DNA from: Paucisalibacillus globulus
GTDB taxonomy: Bacteria > Bacillota > Bacilli > Bacillales > Amphibacillaceae
Direction: 5' to 3'
NCBI RefSeq assembly: GCF_900184735.1
Contig: NZ_LT855386.1
Span: 518,988 to 582,987, forward strand
Length of the DNA stretch: 64,000 nt
The position numbers were made by a program, and so were the translations under genes. Positions 25,603 through 33,071 of the stretch are shown piece by piece; the first letter of the stretch is position 1, and each line of letters begins with the position of its first letter. Below the pieces are notes generated by a model. It worked only from the letters and a program-made list of their open reading frames with translations, ran no database searches and had not been told where the DNA came from.

Positions 25603-26295
25603 ATGAAACGAGTGCTTTTCCTGGTATTGATCATAGGTTTATTCGCTTTAAGTGGTTGTGGGCAAGAACCTTCAGAGATAGTATTAGCTTACCAAGAAAA
25701 CAGCGAAATCATCGGTTCTGAGAAGGATTCGATTATTGGAGAAGTTAGTGACACTATCTATGATTCTATTGATCGCAGTAATGCAAAAGCAGAAGAAATT
25801 TTTCTTGGACCTATCGAAGGTCAAGGTGTAGATATTACCCCTCCTGAAGGTAGATACAGGATCAGTGCTGATATGCCACCAGATGGTATGCCACAATCTG
25901 GTAGGATACTTGTACATGATGAGGAAGGAGTCCTATTATTAAGTGAAATAATAGACTATTCATTTGCAGGCAGTGTTACGGTTGATTTAAGCGGTTCTCA
26001 CACGGTTCATATTGATGGATTGGACTATGCAATGCTTATTCCAGAAGAAACCAAAGTTTCAGATGATCTATCAGCAGGTATTTGGGAAGTCGGAAAAGAT
26101 ATTGCAGCAGGGAATTATTCTATTTTCCCTACAGACTATGGTTTTGGGGATTTACAAATTTTCGAAGAAGGAAAATCTCCCAGACTCTTCGAATTCCTTA
26201 ACACTAGCCCTGAGACAGCAGTTGAGCTTGAATTAAAAGAAGGACAAAAATTAAAGATTACTGGGATTTACTCACTTAAATTCAAACCCCTTTGA
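25603..26295 (+). CDS. Lipoprotein of the ABC operon
   Basis: A 230-residue exported lipoprotein: MKRVLFLVLIIGLFALSGC gives a lipobox with Cys19. The mature part is acidic and beta-rich, with two similar segments (EGRYRISADMPPDGMPQSGRILV and AAGNYSIFPTDYGFGDLQIF) that may be repeats of one domain. It is the last gene of the operon, 30 nt after the ATPase, preceded by AGGAGGG. No family is recognised; an accessory or immunity role for the transporter is inferred. Confidence 0.75.
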   Translation: MKRVLFLVLIIGLFALSGCGQEPSEIVLAYQENSEIIGSEKDSIIGEVSDTIYDSIDRSNAKAEEIFLGPIEGQGVDITPPEGRYRISADMPPDGMPQSGRILVHDEEGVLLLSEIIDYSFAGSVTVDLSGSHTVHIDGLDYAMLIPEETKVSDDLSAGIWEVGKDIAAGNYSIFPTDYGFGDLQIFEEGKSPRLFEFLNTSPETAVELELKEGQKLKITGIYSLKFKPL

Positions 26296-26296
26296 G

Positions 26297-26330
26297 AGGT
26301 GCCTGTCACCTCCCGGAAATTATCGAATAT
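26297..26330 (+). repeat. Dispersed 3'-UTR element, copy 2
   Basis: AGGTGCCTGTCACCTCCCGG then AAATTATCGAATATTGCC. GAGGTG and CACCTC make a perfect small hairpin with loop CCTGT. Same element as at 21952 and 36736. Confidence 0.6.
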
Positions 26331-26339
26331 TGCCAGAAA

Positions 26340-26371
26340 AAATGTCTACCATTCAAGGTGGGCATTTTTTT
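26340..26371 (+). terminator. Terminator of the ABC transporter operon
   Basis: AAATGTCTACC and GGTGGGCATTT arms (one G-T pair) with loop ATTCAA and a T tail. Confidence 0.78.
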
Positions 26372-26503
26372 CAGACTCTGAATTAGGAATTCACATCATC
26401 GATTTAGATTTAACTTATGGTATCAGTACTAATGAGGATAACAATGTTTAAAAAACACCTGCAAATTTCGCAAGTGTAGACATGAATAGTTCATTTCCTT
26501 TCA

Positions 26504-27064
26504 CTATTCTTCTAGCTCTTCTTCAATAAACAACGATTGTACGTAATAGATCAAGATACCAATTGCAGTAAATAACGATGTCCAACCTAAAGCTTTTTGT
26601 TCTGCAACGATATAGTTATTACATAATTGATTAGGCGATGCAATGTACAGTAATGAAACAATCCCATAAACAATTGCAAAACTAATCAATGCTGTACTCT
26701 GTCCTCTTTTCGATAACTTTTTCCAACTATCTCGTAAAGGAACACCAGCTAAAAACGGTAGACTGATAAACTTAAAGATTTCCACAGATAAAGTTGAGAT
26801 TGCATCATCCATCGCCCTTGGTACCATCATCCAATAAATAAGGATAATGAAGAACAACAAGGTTCCTGGAACTCCATTTGTATTCCATTTTTCAAAGAAA
26901 CCAGGGAACTTCTCCTTTAAATAGGGTGTGAATAACATTCCCACAATCACAAGTAGTGGCATTTGCATATGCATGTGTAATACCATAATAGACTCAGATA
27001 TTGAAATAACAGGTGGGAGCATTAAAAAGATATAAAATATAAGTCCATAAATAGCTTGTTTCAT
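26504..27064 (-). CDS. Membrane protein of the NO reductase operon (orf1-like)
   Basis: A 186-residue protein with about five hydrophobic helices and a His/Met-rich turn (VLHMHMQMPLL, residues 29-39) that could bind copper or heme. It starts one base after the stop of the SenC gene, so it belongs to the operon. In ammonia oxidisers the sNOR cluster is norS-norY-senC-orf1, and this gene occupies the orf1 position with the expected membrane character. Function is unknown; a role in metal loading or assembly of the reductase is plausible. Confidence 0.72.
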   Translation of the reverse strand: MKQAIYGLIFYIFLMLPPVISISESIMVLHMHMQMPLLVIVGMLFTPYLKEKFPGFFEKWNTNGVPGTLLFFIILIYWMMVPRAMDDAISTLSVEIFKFISLPFLAGVPLRDSWKKLSKRGQSTALISFAIVYGIVSLLYIASPNQLCNNYIVAEQKALGWTSLFTAIGILIYYVQSLFIEEELEE

Positions 27065-27065
27065 A

Positions 27066-27698
27066 TTACTCCCCCACTTTCTTATTTAATATCGCATTTA
27101 CTTTCTTAGCTGCTTCGTCTATTTTTGTATAATCCATTACTTCTACTAGTTTCCCTTCAGGATCTACTAAATAAAATGCTGAGTTATGGGTAAAGTTTCC
27201 ACTATTATCTGGGATAACAATAACTCCAAAGGAATCTAGTAAATTCTGTAATTCCTGTTTATCAGGAATGCGAGTCATTCTCCATGTTTCCTCATCACTA
27301 TTAAAGTAGTGGCTATATTTTTTCAAAGCTTCGATATCATCTCTATCTGGATCAAAACTTATGCTAAGAAAAACGATCTCTTCCCCGATATAGTTATCTG
27401 GGATTTGTTTATAAACTTCTGCCAAATTCATTTCTAGTTGAGGACAAACGTCTGTGCATGCGGTGTAAATAAATGTAAGCATGACATATTTCCCCTCAAA
27501 TTCAGAAAATGAATACATTCTCTCTTTACTATCTTCTAAAATGACATTAGGAAAAGTTGGTCTGTCCTGTTCTAATTGAAGAGTTCTTGCCGATTCTGCT
27601 GTAAAAGCTTTGAAGCCATCTGTCCCAACAAAATATAAAATAAATCCAAATACCATCACGAGGACAATCGCAATTACTTGTTGTTTATTTTTCATCAT
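27066..27698 (-). CDS. senC: SCO1/SenC-type copper chaperone
   Basis: About 210 residues from the tandem ATG at 27698, with one N-terminal membrane anchor (residues 8-24) and a thioredoxin-like domain outside the membrane. The copper site is complete: Cys81 and Cys85 in YTACTDVCPQLE and the distant His in GNFTHNSAFYLVD. SCO proteins deliver copper to CuA centres. Here it directly follows subunit I of an enzyme whose subunit II carries CuA, which fits that task. A longer reading from 27746 is possible but lacks a ribosome site. Confidence 0.92.
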   Translation of the reverse strand: MMKNKQQVIAIVLVMVFGFILYFVGTDGFKAFTAESARTLQLEQDRPTFPNVILEDSKERMYSFSEFEGKYVMLTFIYTACTDVCPQLEMNLAEVYKQIPDNYIGEEIVFLSISFDPDRDDIEALKKYSHYFNSDEETWRMTRIPDKQELQNLLDSFGVIVIPDNSGNFTHNSAFYLVDPEGKLVEVMDYTKIDEAAKKVNAILNKKVGE

Positions 27699-27772
27699 AC
27701 TTATCACATCCTTATATGACGGAAATAGAAAGAGATAGCCTAACAAGTTGCAAGACTATCTCTCATTTTCAT

Positions 27773-29446
27773 TTACCACGTTCTAATTGGAGGTGATCCA
27801 GGAGGTCCATTAAATATCATTTCTGTTAGTGGCATTGCATAACCCATAGCTAGGATAATTATGAGCAATGCAACCACTAGCCCCCAGTTCTTTGTCCATT
27901 TCGGAGTATTCTTTGTTCCATCGGTTTCAGCTACTGGGAATTCAGTAAGCCCTTTTGGTGCTTTAAACATTAGATGGAAGACAATGTACACCATTAAGAT
28001 AACTGCTATCATTAGTAATGTTCCACCAATTGCTAAGAAGAACAAGTATGGTTCCCAGCCAAGTGCTGTTGCATTATCACCATATGTTGAGTAAGAAGTT
28101 CTTCTAGGTGAACCAAGTAAACCTACCCAGTGCATTGCACCAGCCATGAAAATCATACCAGTAGTCCAAAGAATGGTTTGAATAACACCTAATTTATTCA
28201 TTTTAGGAGTAAGCACACGACCTGAGAGGTGTGGAACTAACCAATATACAATCCCAAAGAATGTCAATGCTACAGTTAAACCTAAAGTAAAGTGGAAATG
28301 ACCTGTAACCCATAATGAGTTGTGGACTACTTGGTTTAAGTGATGGTTTGTTTGAGCAATACCACCAGCTCCCCCAGGAATAAATGCTGCCATTGCTATG
28401 AATGGTGCTAAGAAGCGTACATCACTCCATGGTAATTTTTTGAACCATCCAAGTAATCCTTTTCCACCGTTTTTACGACCAACACGCTCAAATACTGCAA
28501 ACATCGCAAAGGCTGTCATTAATGAAGGGAAGGCAATGGATAAACTCATAAATACATGGGCGAATTTCCATCCTTCTGTAATCGCTGGGTCAACAATTTG
28601 GTGGTGGAATCCACCAGGGATGTTTAAAATTACTAGTAATATTACTACTAATCTTGTTAGTGAATCACTAAACCCTTTTCCACCGATAAGTTTCGGAACT
28701 GCTACATACCATGCTGATACCGCTGTAAAGTACCATACGTTAACTAATGTGTGACCAAATCCCCAGAACAATGTTCTTGAAACCATAACGTTAACCGTTT
28801 CAGTCCATCCAAACGCCCAAGGTATAAGTGTTAATACTTCAATTGCAACTAATATACTTGCACTAAATAATAGAAGGAATGCACCAACTGCAAAGTATGA
28901 TAGTAATGGCAGATGCTCTCCTTTATGTTTCTTCTTCCAATCCCATGCATTTAGAAATACACCTATTGCTGCAAGCCAAATACCTACTACTAGAAAGACT
29001 AACCCAATATAAAACCAAGGTGAAGCTTGCATTGGTGGATAAAATGTGAACATAACAGAGGCATTACCAGCAATGATAGTAATAGCTACCAGAACTGTAC
29101 CAAACACAGCTGAACCAAATGCGATCCAACCTAGTTTTCTTGTAATTGGTATTAATCCCCCAAGCACATGTGAAATAGAAGCGTAAAAATATCCAATCAT
29201 GAATAATGTTGTAAATACAAGTATCATTAAGATACCGTGTGCTGTAAGCGTTTGATAGTAATCAAACCAAGATGGTAAAGTGAATAAACCAGCACGGTTT
29301 AATCCTTGTAAAAGTCCTAAAGTTCCTCCAATTAGTAATACTATAAATGCTAGTGATAAATATGTTTTAGTAAGCTTTGCATCCTGTGGATTAACACCTA
29401 AAGCTTTATTTACTTTATCCCCTAATTTCTTCTCTGCTAACGCCAT
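27773..29446 (-). CDS. norY: Heme-copper subunit I of a CuA-type NO reductase (sNOR NorY-like; B-family fold)
   Basis: A 557-residue, about 13-helix protein aligning with Thermus ba3 oxidase subunit I. The low-spin heme ligands are His70 (QTLTAHG) and His385, the high-spin heme ligand His383 (VTGHFHF), and the CuB or non-heme-metal ligands His232, His281 and His282; each sits one residue before its ba3 counterpart. The oxidase tyrosine cross-linked to the first of these histidines is absent: GHTLVN has Asn236 where ba3 has Tyr237 in GHPIVY. Loss of this tyrosine is the mark of NO reductases. With the gene order IIa-II-I-senC-orf1 and an Fnr box beside nirK, I call it sNOR. A plain ba3 oxidase is the alternative. 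Confidence 0.85.
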   Translation of the reverse strand: MALAEKKLGDKVNKALGVNPQDAKLTKTYLSLAFIVLLIGGTLGLLQGLNRAGLFTLPSWFDYYQTLTAHGILMILVFTTLFMIGYFYASISHVLGGLIPITRKLGWIAFGSAVFGTVLVAITIIAGNASVMFTFYPPMQASPWFYIGLVFLVVGIWLAAIGVFLNAWDWKKKHKGEHLPLLSYFAVGAFLLLFSASILVAIEVLTLIPWAFGWTETVNVMVSRTLFWGFGHTLVNVWYFTAVSAWYVAVPKLIGGKGFSDSLTRLVVILLVILNIPGGFHHQIVDPAITEGWKFAHVFMSLSIAFPSLMTAFAMFAVFERVGRKNGGKGLLGWFKKLPWSDVRFLAPFIAMAAFIPGGAGGIAQTNHHLNQVVHNSLWVTGHFHFTLGLTVALTFFGIVYWLVPHLSGRVLTPKMNKLGVIQTILWTTGMIFMAGAMHWVGLLGSPRRTSYSTYGDNATALGWEPYLFFLAIGGTLLMIAVILMVYIVFHLMFKAPKGLTEFPVAETDGTKNTPKWTKNWGLVVALLIIILAMGYAMPLTEMIFNGPPGSPPIRTW

Positions 29447-29464
29447 GTAAATCTTCCTCCTTTC

Positions 29465-29932
29465 TTACTTAACTGTAATCGTTGTACTCATAATTTGGTG
29501 TCCAATACCGCAATACTCATTACATAAGACTAGGTATTCACCAGATTCATCAAATGTTTGCTTTATTTTCTGAATATATCCAGGCATGACCATAGCATTT
29601 AGATTAGTTCCCGCAACTTGAAAACCATGAATAACATCTTTTGATGTCATAATAAACTCCACTTCCGCTCCAACAGGAATTTCAATATTACTTGGTGTAA
29701 ACTGGAACGCTTGTAATGTCATGACAACTTGATATTTATTTTCTCCAACTTCATAAACACCAGGTTCGCTAAATAATTCATGTTCATCTACTTTCTCTGG
29801 ATCAAGTGTTTCCATACCACTTGGGGGGCCCATTTGTTTAGCAAAACCTTGATAACCAGTAATAACCATTGAAAGTACTAAAATAGCAACACCTATTACT
29901 AGAAAAATCTCTTCAGCGCGATGAAACTTCAT
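29465..29932 (-). CDS. norS: CuA-containing subunit II of the NO reductase (NorS-like)
   Basis: A 155-residue protein with one N-terminal helix (residues 10-30) and a cupredoxin domain outside the membrane. CuA ligands are all present: His102 (IHGF), then Cys137, Glu139 (main chain), Cys141, His145 and Met148 in CNEYCGIGHQIM. This is the two-copper electron entry site that takes electrons from cytochrome c or a copper protein and passes them to subunit I. It is as short as the ba3-type subunit II (about 168 residues). It lies 18 nt upstream of subunit I and 17 nt after the small IIa gene. Confidence 0.9.
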   Translation of the reverse strand: MKFHRAEEIFLVIGVAILVLSMVITGYQGFAKQMGPPSGMETLDPEKVDEHELFSEPGVYEVGENKYQVVMTLQAFQFTPSNIEIPVGAEVEFIMTSKDVIHGFQVAGTNLNAMVMPGYIQKIKQTFDESGEYLVLCNEYCGIGHQIMSTTITVK

Positions 29933-29949
29933 TTCACTTTACCTCCCTC

Positions 29950-30105
29950 TTATACTCGTGTCATATATAAAACTAAGAGTAATGCAATAACTAATATAAT
30001 TCCGCCACCGACAAAGATCAGTGAAGAAGCTAGTGCTCCTTTATAAGAATGCTCTTCATGATCAATTTCTTCTTGATTAGGTACAATCCCTTTATTCACT
30101 GCCAC
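29950..30105 (-). CDS. Small single-helix subunit (IIa/CbaD-like) of the NO reductase
   Basis: A 51-residue protein below the usual gene-finding size. GTG start at 30105, 5 nt after AAAGGAGGG. The N-terminus is polar (NKGIVPNQEEIDHEEHSYKG); residues 26-48 are one transmembrane helix (SSLIFVGGGIILVIALLLVLY). Thermus-type ba3 oxidases have a 34-residue IIa subunit encoded just before subunits II and I in cbaDBA; the position and form here are the same. It is first in the operon, 30-60 nt from the Fnr-type promoter. Confidence 0.83.
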   Translation of the reverse strand: MAVNKGIVPNQEEIDHEEHSYKGALASSLIFVGGGIILVIALLLVLYMTRV

Positions 30106-30133
30106 CTGAATCCCTCCTTTATCTTTCACTTAT

Positions 30134-30176
30134 ATTGTATTTTTTGAGGGGACGTTTCTAAGTGAAATATGTCACA
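30134..30176 (-). promoter_or_regulatory. Fnr-type promoter of the NO reductase operon
   Basis: On the minus strand TGTGA-CATATT-TCACT (30176-30161; one mismatch) is followed by TACAAT at 30139-30134. The last base of the -10 hexamer lies 35 nt from the box centre, which puts the box at about -41.5, the class II activation position. The neighbouring CACAC-N5-GTGTG symmetry just upstream may extend the site. Confidence 0.8.
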
Positions 30177-30317
30177 CTTAACGTGTGATTTTTGTCTCAT
30201 TTCCAGATGAAAATGACAAGATTGTGAACGATGTTACAAGGTTGGATAATGTGTAAGTAAAGAAAGTCATGTGCTTTTACCATTCTTGTTGTTTGATGCG
30301 ATATATAAAGATTTCCT

Positions 30318-30754
30318 ATTCTTCATTTCAAATTGATGTCCAGATCAATTTAATTCTTTAAAATCACCTATTGTTCATTTCAAGTAGAAGTCCTGGACCA
30401 ATTGATTCACAAGCTTCACCCATTCTTCATTTCATGCAGAGATCTTGAACCAAATGATTTACAAGATCCGCCCATTCTTCATTTCAAGTAGAAGTCCTGG
30501 ACCAATTGATTCACAAGCTTCACCCATTCTTCATTTCATGCAGAAGTCTTGAACCAAATGATTTACAAGATCCGCCCATTCTTCATTTCAAGCAGAGATC
30601 CTGAACTAAATGATTTACAAGCTTCGCCCATTCTTCATTTCATGCAGAAATACTGAACAAATTGATTCACAAGCTTCGCCCATTCATCATTTCAAACAGA
30701 AATACTGAACTAAATGATTTACAAAATCCGCCCATTCTTCATTTCAAGCAGAAA
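30318..30754. repeat. 52-bp tandem repeat array, eight units and a partial ninth
   Basis: Units start exactly every 52 nt at 30318, 30370, 30422, 30474, 30526, 30578, 30630, 30682 and 30734 (partial). The consensus opens ATTCTTCATTTCAAGCAGAA and closes ACAAGCTTCGCCC. Units 2 and 4 are nearly identical, as are 3 and 5, so part of the array arose by duplication of a 104-bp pair. There are no unique spacers, so it is not a CRISPR, and 52 is not a multiple of three, so it is not a protein repeat. Confidence 0.93.
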
Positions 30755-30785
30755 AACACTAGGTACCTGATGGGTACCTAGTGTT
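30755..30785 (-). terminator. Terminator of nirK
   Basis: Perfect 13-bp arms AACACTAGGTACC / GGTACCTAGTGTT with a 5-nt loop, followed on the minus strand by a T run, 13 nt after the nirK stop. Confidence 0.88.
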
Positions 30786-30798
30786 TAATAAAGCTTCG

Positions 30799-31821
30799 TT
30801 ATTCAGTTACGATAATCTTACCAGCTGCACCTTTTTCAACATGTTCAAATTGATGCGTTACAAATTTGTATTCACCTGGTTCTTTTACAACGAACTCTAC
30901 AACAGCTCCACCACTTGCTGGTAAGCCAACTGTTTGCATTCCTTTTTGATGATTAGCTGGATGACCATCGATATAAACATCTTCCATGATGGTACCAATT
31001 ACGTGGAAGCTACTTATTTCGTTAGGGCCGATATTATTGATATAGAATCGTATCTTATCGCCCACTTTTGCTTCTAGTGGAGTATCTATTAAAGCCCCTA
31101 CCGTACCATTCGTGTTCACTTGTCCTGGCTCTAATGCTTTAGCAGAGAATACTACTTGGTTAGGCTCCCCCTCTATCATATCTCCCATGTCATTGTAGTC
31201 GTACCATTCATTTTGAATGATGACAAACTCTTTGTCGACTTCATTATCTGTTGGATATCCATCAGTTGGTTTTACGATGATGACACCGTGCATTCCGTTT
31301 GCGATATGAGCTAATACAGGTTCCGTACCACAATGGTACATGAAGACACCAGGACTATTAGCTTGATATACAAAAGTACCTTCTTCATGTGGCATAACAT
31401 TAGCAAATCCTACATTAGGTGCCGTATGCACAGCGTGGAAATCCATACTGTGTGGCACTGCTGGGTCCATATTATCAAGAGTAAAGTGTATCGTATCTCC
31501 TTCATTTACAACTACTACTGGACCAGGCGCTTCACCATTAAATGTCCAAGCTTTATACAAGGTATCATTATCAAGTTGAATATCAGTAATTTGTGCTGTC
31601 ATCTTAACAAAGACATCCGTTCCATCACGTTCTACTTCAAGAGGAACCGGTTCCTGATTTATTCCTTCATGAGGAGCAAATACTTGTGCACTAACTGTTT
31701 CAATATTCTTATCTGTCGTATCCAGTTTTTCTGTATTCTCTAATTGATCACCACAAGCAGATACTAATAGAACTGGAATACTTAACCCTACAAGCAACCC
31801 GAATTTAATTTGTTTTTTCAT
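30799..31821 (-). CDS. nirK: Copper-containing nitrite reductase NirK, lipoprotein form
   Basis: A 340-residue enzyme reducing nitrite to NO. The start is ATG 31821, 5 nt after GAGGTGA. The lipobox is VSAC with Cys23, so it is anchored to the outer face of the membrane. The type 1 copper ligands are His124, Cys164, His172 and Met177 (YHCGTEPVLAHIANGM); the type 2 ligands His129, His163 and His323 (VTHQFEH); the catalytic Asp127 (SMDFHAVH) and His273 (SFHVIG) are also present, so it should be active. It is monocistronic, with a perfect Fnr-type box upstream. Confidence 0.96.
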   Translation of the reverse strand: MKKQIKFGLLVGLSIPVLLVSACGDQLENTEKLDTTDKNIETVSAQVFAPHEGINQEPVPLEVERDGTDVFVKMTAQITDIQLDNDTLYKAWTFNGEAPGPVVVVNEGDTIHFTLDNMDPAVPHSMDFHAVHTAPNVGFANVMPHEEGTFVYQANSPGVFMYHCGTEPVLAHIANGMHGVIIVKPTDGYPTDNEVDKEFVIIQNEWYDYNDMGDMIEGEPNQVVFSAKALEPGQVNTNGTVGALIDTPLEAKVGDKIRFYINNIGPNEISSFHVIGTIMEDVYIDGHPANHQKGMQTVGLPASGGAVVEFVVKEPGEYKFVTHQFEHVEKGAAGKIIVTE

Positions 31822-31904
31822 ATTGCTCACCTCAGAGTTTTTGTAAGATAAGATATTGTGATGTAATGAACATTAAATTTACTACTTATCTTATCTTCAA
31901 CTTA

Positions 31905-31947
31905 ATTATAATTGTCACGACAGTTACTACATGTGATTCAAATCACA
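31905..31947 (-). promoter_or_regulatory. Fnr-type promoter of nirK
   Basis: Perfect palindrome TGTGATTTGAATCACA (31947-31932, minus strand) followed by TATAAT at 31910-31905, whose last base is 35 nt from the box centre. No -35 hexamer is needed in this class. The spacing is identical to the NO reductase promoter. Confidence 0.87.
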
Positions 31948-32112
31948 ATTTATTGTGAAATTATGAACAATATATGTCTAACATTTCTTACGGAATATGA
32001 AATTTTCAATTGATTGATTCTCCTAGAGATAATCATGACTCCATGTATTTGAAAAAAAGTAAACCCCAAGCTCACTATCAAAGCCTGAGGTTTATAAGAG
32101 TATTAAATTAAA

Positions 32113-32511
32113 TTATTGTACGACTAATGTTGAAACCATTTCTCCGTGACCTTCACCACACATAATGCTACATAAAATTTTATATTCTCCAGGTTCAGTA
32201 GGTGTAAAAGTAGCTTCTCCCTCACCATCAATTGTTACATCTAAACCTTCAATTATAATTCCATGCATACCTTCATCATTAGTTAAGGAAACTTTAACTT
32301 CTTCACCAGCTTTGACTGCATAAACATCTTTATCAAATTCGAAATTTGAAGCAACGATATTTACTTCGTTATTAGGATCTGGAGTTGCTGTTTCTGTACT
32401 TTGTTCTGTATCAGATGATGTATCCGCCTCTTTAGATTCTGAATCATCTCCCCCACATGCTGCTAGAACCAAAACTAATGAGAATAGTAATGCAAAAAGT
32501 ATTTTTTTCAT
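32113..32511 (-). CDS. Free-standing CuA-domain lipoprotein
   Basis: A 132-residue lipoprotein: lipobox LAAC with Cys19, an acidic Ser/Thr/Glu linker (residues 21-48), then one cupredoxin domain (49-132). The domain has a full CuA ligand set: His83 (GMHGI), Cys114, Cys118, His122 and Met125 in CSIMCGEGHGEM. There is no transmembrane helix pair and no subunit I, so it is not an oxidase subunit. It may be an electron carrier to NirK or the NO reductase, or a copper carrier. It has its own Fnr-type promoter. Confidence 0.85.
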   Translation of the reverse strand: MKKILFALLFSLVLVLAACGGDDSESKEADTSSDTEQSTETATPDPNNEVNIVASNFEFDKDVYAVKAGEEVKVSLTNDEGMHGIIIEGLDVTIDGEGEATFTPTEPGEYKILCSIMCGEGHGEMVSTLVVQ

Positions 32512-32549
32512 ATTGAATTCCTCCTATGTGCTTTATTACTTACAAGTTA

Positions 32550-32592
32550 ATCATAAAGTGTATTGTTGCATTTGAATGTGATGTAAATCACA
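32550..32592 (-). promoter_or_regulatory. Fnr-type promoter of the CuA lipoprotein
   Basis: Minus strand TGTGATTTACATCACA (32592-32577; perfect half-sites) with TATGAT at 32555-32550, last base 35 nt from the box centre, the same register as nirK and the NO reductase. Confidence 0.85.
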
Positions 32593-32676
32593 TTTAATAA
32601 CCAAAATATCCATTTTTCGGCATCTTGTCACAAATCTTCCATATTTCCAAAGGAAATAAAATATCTAAATCCTACT

Positions 32677-32916
32677 TTATTTTTTTCCGATTGCCACTCT
32701 CCATAGGGTTGGTCCTTCTTCTAAATATTCCCATGAAAATTGTCCATCTCTTTCCATCATAAACTGGTAATACAGTGGTTTAGGGTCATGATCATTAGAA
32801 AGTTCCATATACTCCCCAGCCTTTAAACCTTCAAACACTTCAAAGATTTTTGGATGACGAATTCTTGGTTCTATGTCTGGTGCATGCAATTTTGTTGCAA
32901 ATTGTATCTCTTTCAT
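32677..32916 (-). CDS. DUF2249-type protein
   Basis: A 79-residue protein matching the DUF2249 (TusA-like) pattern: LHAPDIEPRIRHPKIFEVFEGLKAGEYMELSNDHDPKPLYYQF and a closing WRVAIGKK. Members often lie beside hemerythrin, nitrite or NO reductase genes; their role is unknown, with metal or sulfur transfer suggested. AGGAGGAAT stands before the ATG. An Fnr-type box is shared with the divergent regulator gene. A palindrome TGTACATGTACA lies at 32937-32948. Confidence 0.82.
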   Translation of the reverse strand: MKEIQFATKLHAPDIEPRIRHPKIFEVFEGLKAGEYMELSNDHDPKPLYYQFMMERDGQFSWEYLEEGPTLWRVAIGKK

Positions 32917-32995
32917 TTAAATTCCTCCTTTTCATGTACATGTACATCATATGCTTTATAGAGGGATAATTTAGTGAGTTACTTCACTACACCCC

Positions 32996-33011
32996 TGTGA
33001 TTTTCATCACA
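32996..33011. promoter_or_regulatory. Fnr-type box between the DUF2249 gene and the second Crp/Fnr gene
   Basis: TGTGA-TTTTCA-TCACA is perfect in both halves. To the right, TAATAT/GATAAT (33030-33037) lies near the expected -10 distance for the regulator gene; to the left, TAAATT one base from the standard register serves the DUF2249 gene, more weakly. One site may therefore activate both, or activate one and repress the other. Confidence 0.75.
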
Positions 33012-33071
33012 CCTGAAATGGGGTATCATGATAATATAGTGATAGATATATCCAACGGGAAGGATGGTACT

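Larger units (their letters stand above)
30106..30798. other. 693-nt intergenic region: NO reductase promoter and a 52-bp tandem repeat array
   Basis: From right to left it holds the nirK terminator (30755-30785), the tandem repeats (30318-30754), about 140 nt of unremarkable AT-rich DNA, and the Fnr-type promoter (30134-30176). No gene is seen. Confidence 0.7.

Noticed and set aside
27773-29446. Ordinary ba3-type cytochrome oxidase subunit I
   Set aside because: The cross-link tyrosine needed for O2 reduction is Asn236, and the senC-orf1 context and shared Fnr control with nirK favour NO reductase. Kept as the alternative in the entry.
27773-29932. qCuANOR of the Bacillus azotoformans kind
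   Set aside because: Subunit I has the B-family ba3 pattern with His, not the NorB-type glutamates after the metal-site His; length and gene order also differ.
30318-30754. CRISPR array
   Set aside because: The units are contiguous 52-bp repeats with no unique spacers and no cas genes nearby.
31333-31743. Plus-strand 136-residue frame inside nirK
   Set aside because: Antisense shadow of nirK with atypical composition (many Ile, Cys and His) and no ribosome site.
32937-32948. Palindrome TGTACATGTACA before the DUF2249 gene as an operator
   Set aside because: It is a simple TGTACA repeat lying 10 nt from the ribosome site; no second copy is seen in the window and no regulator is suggested.
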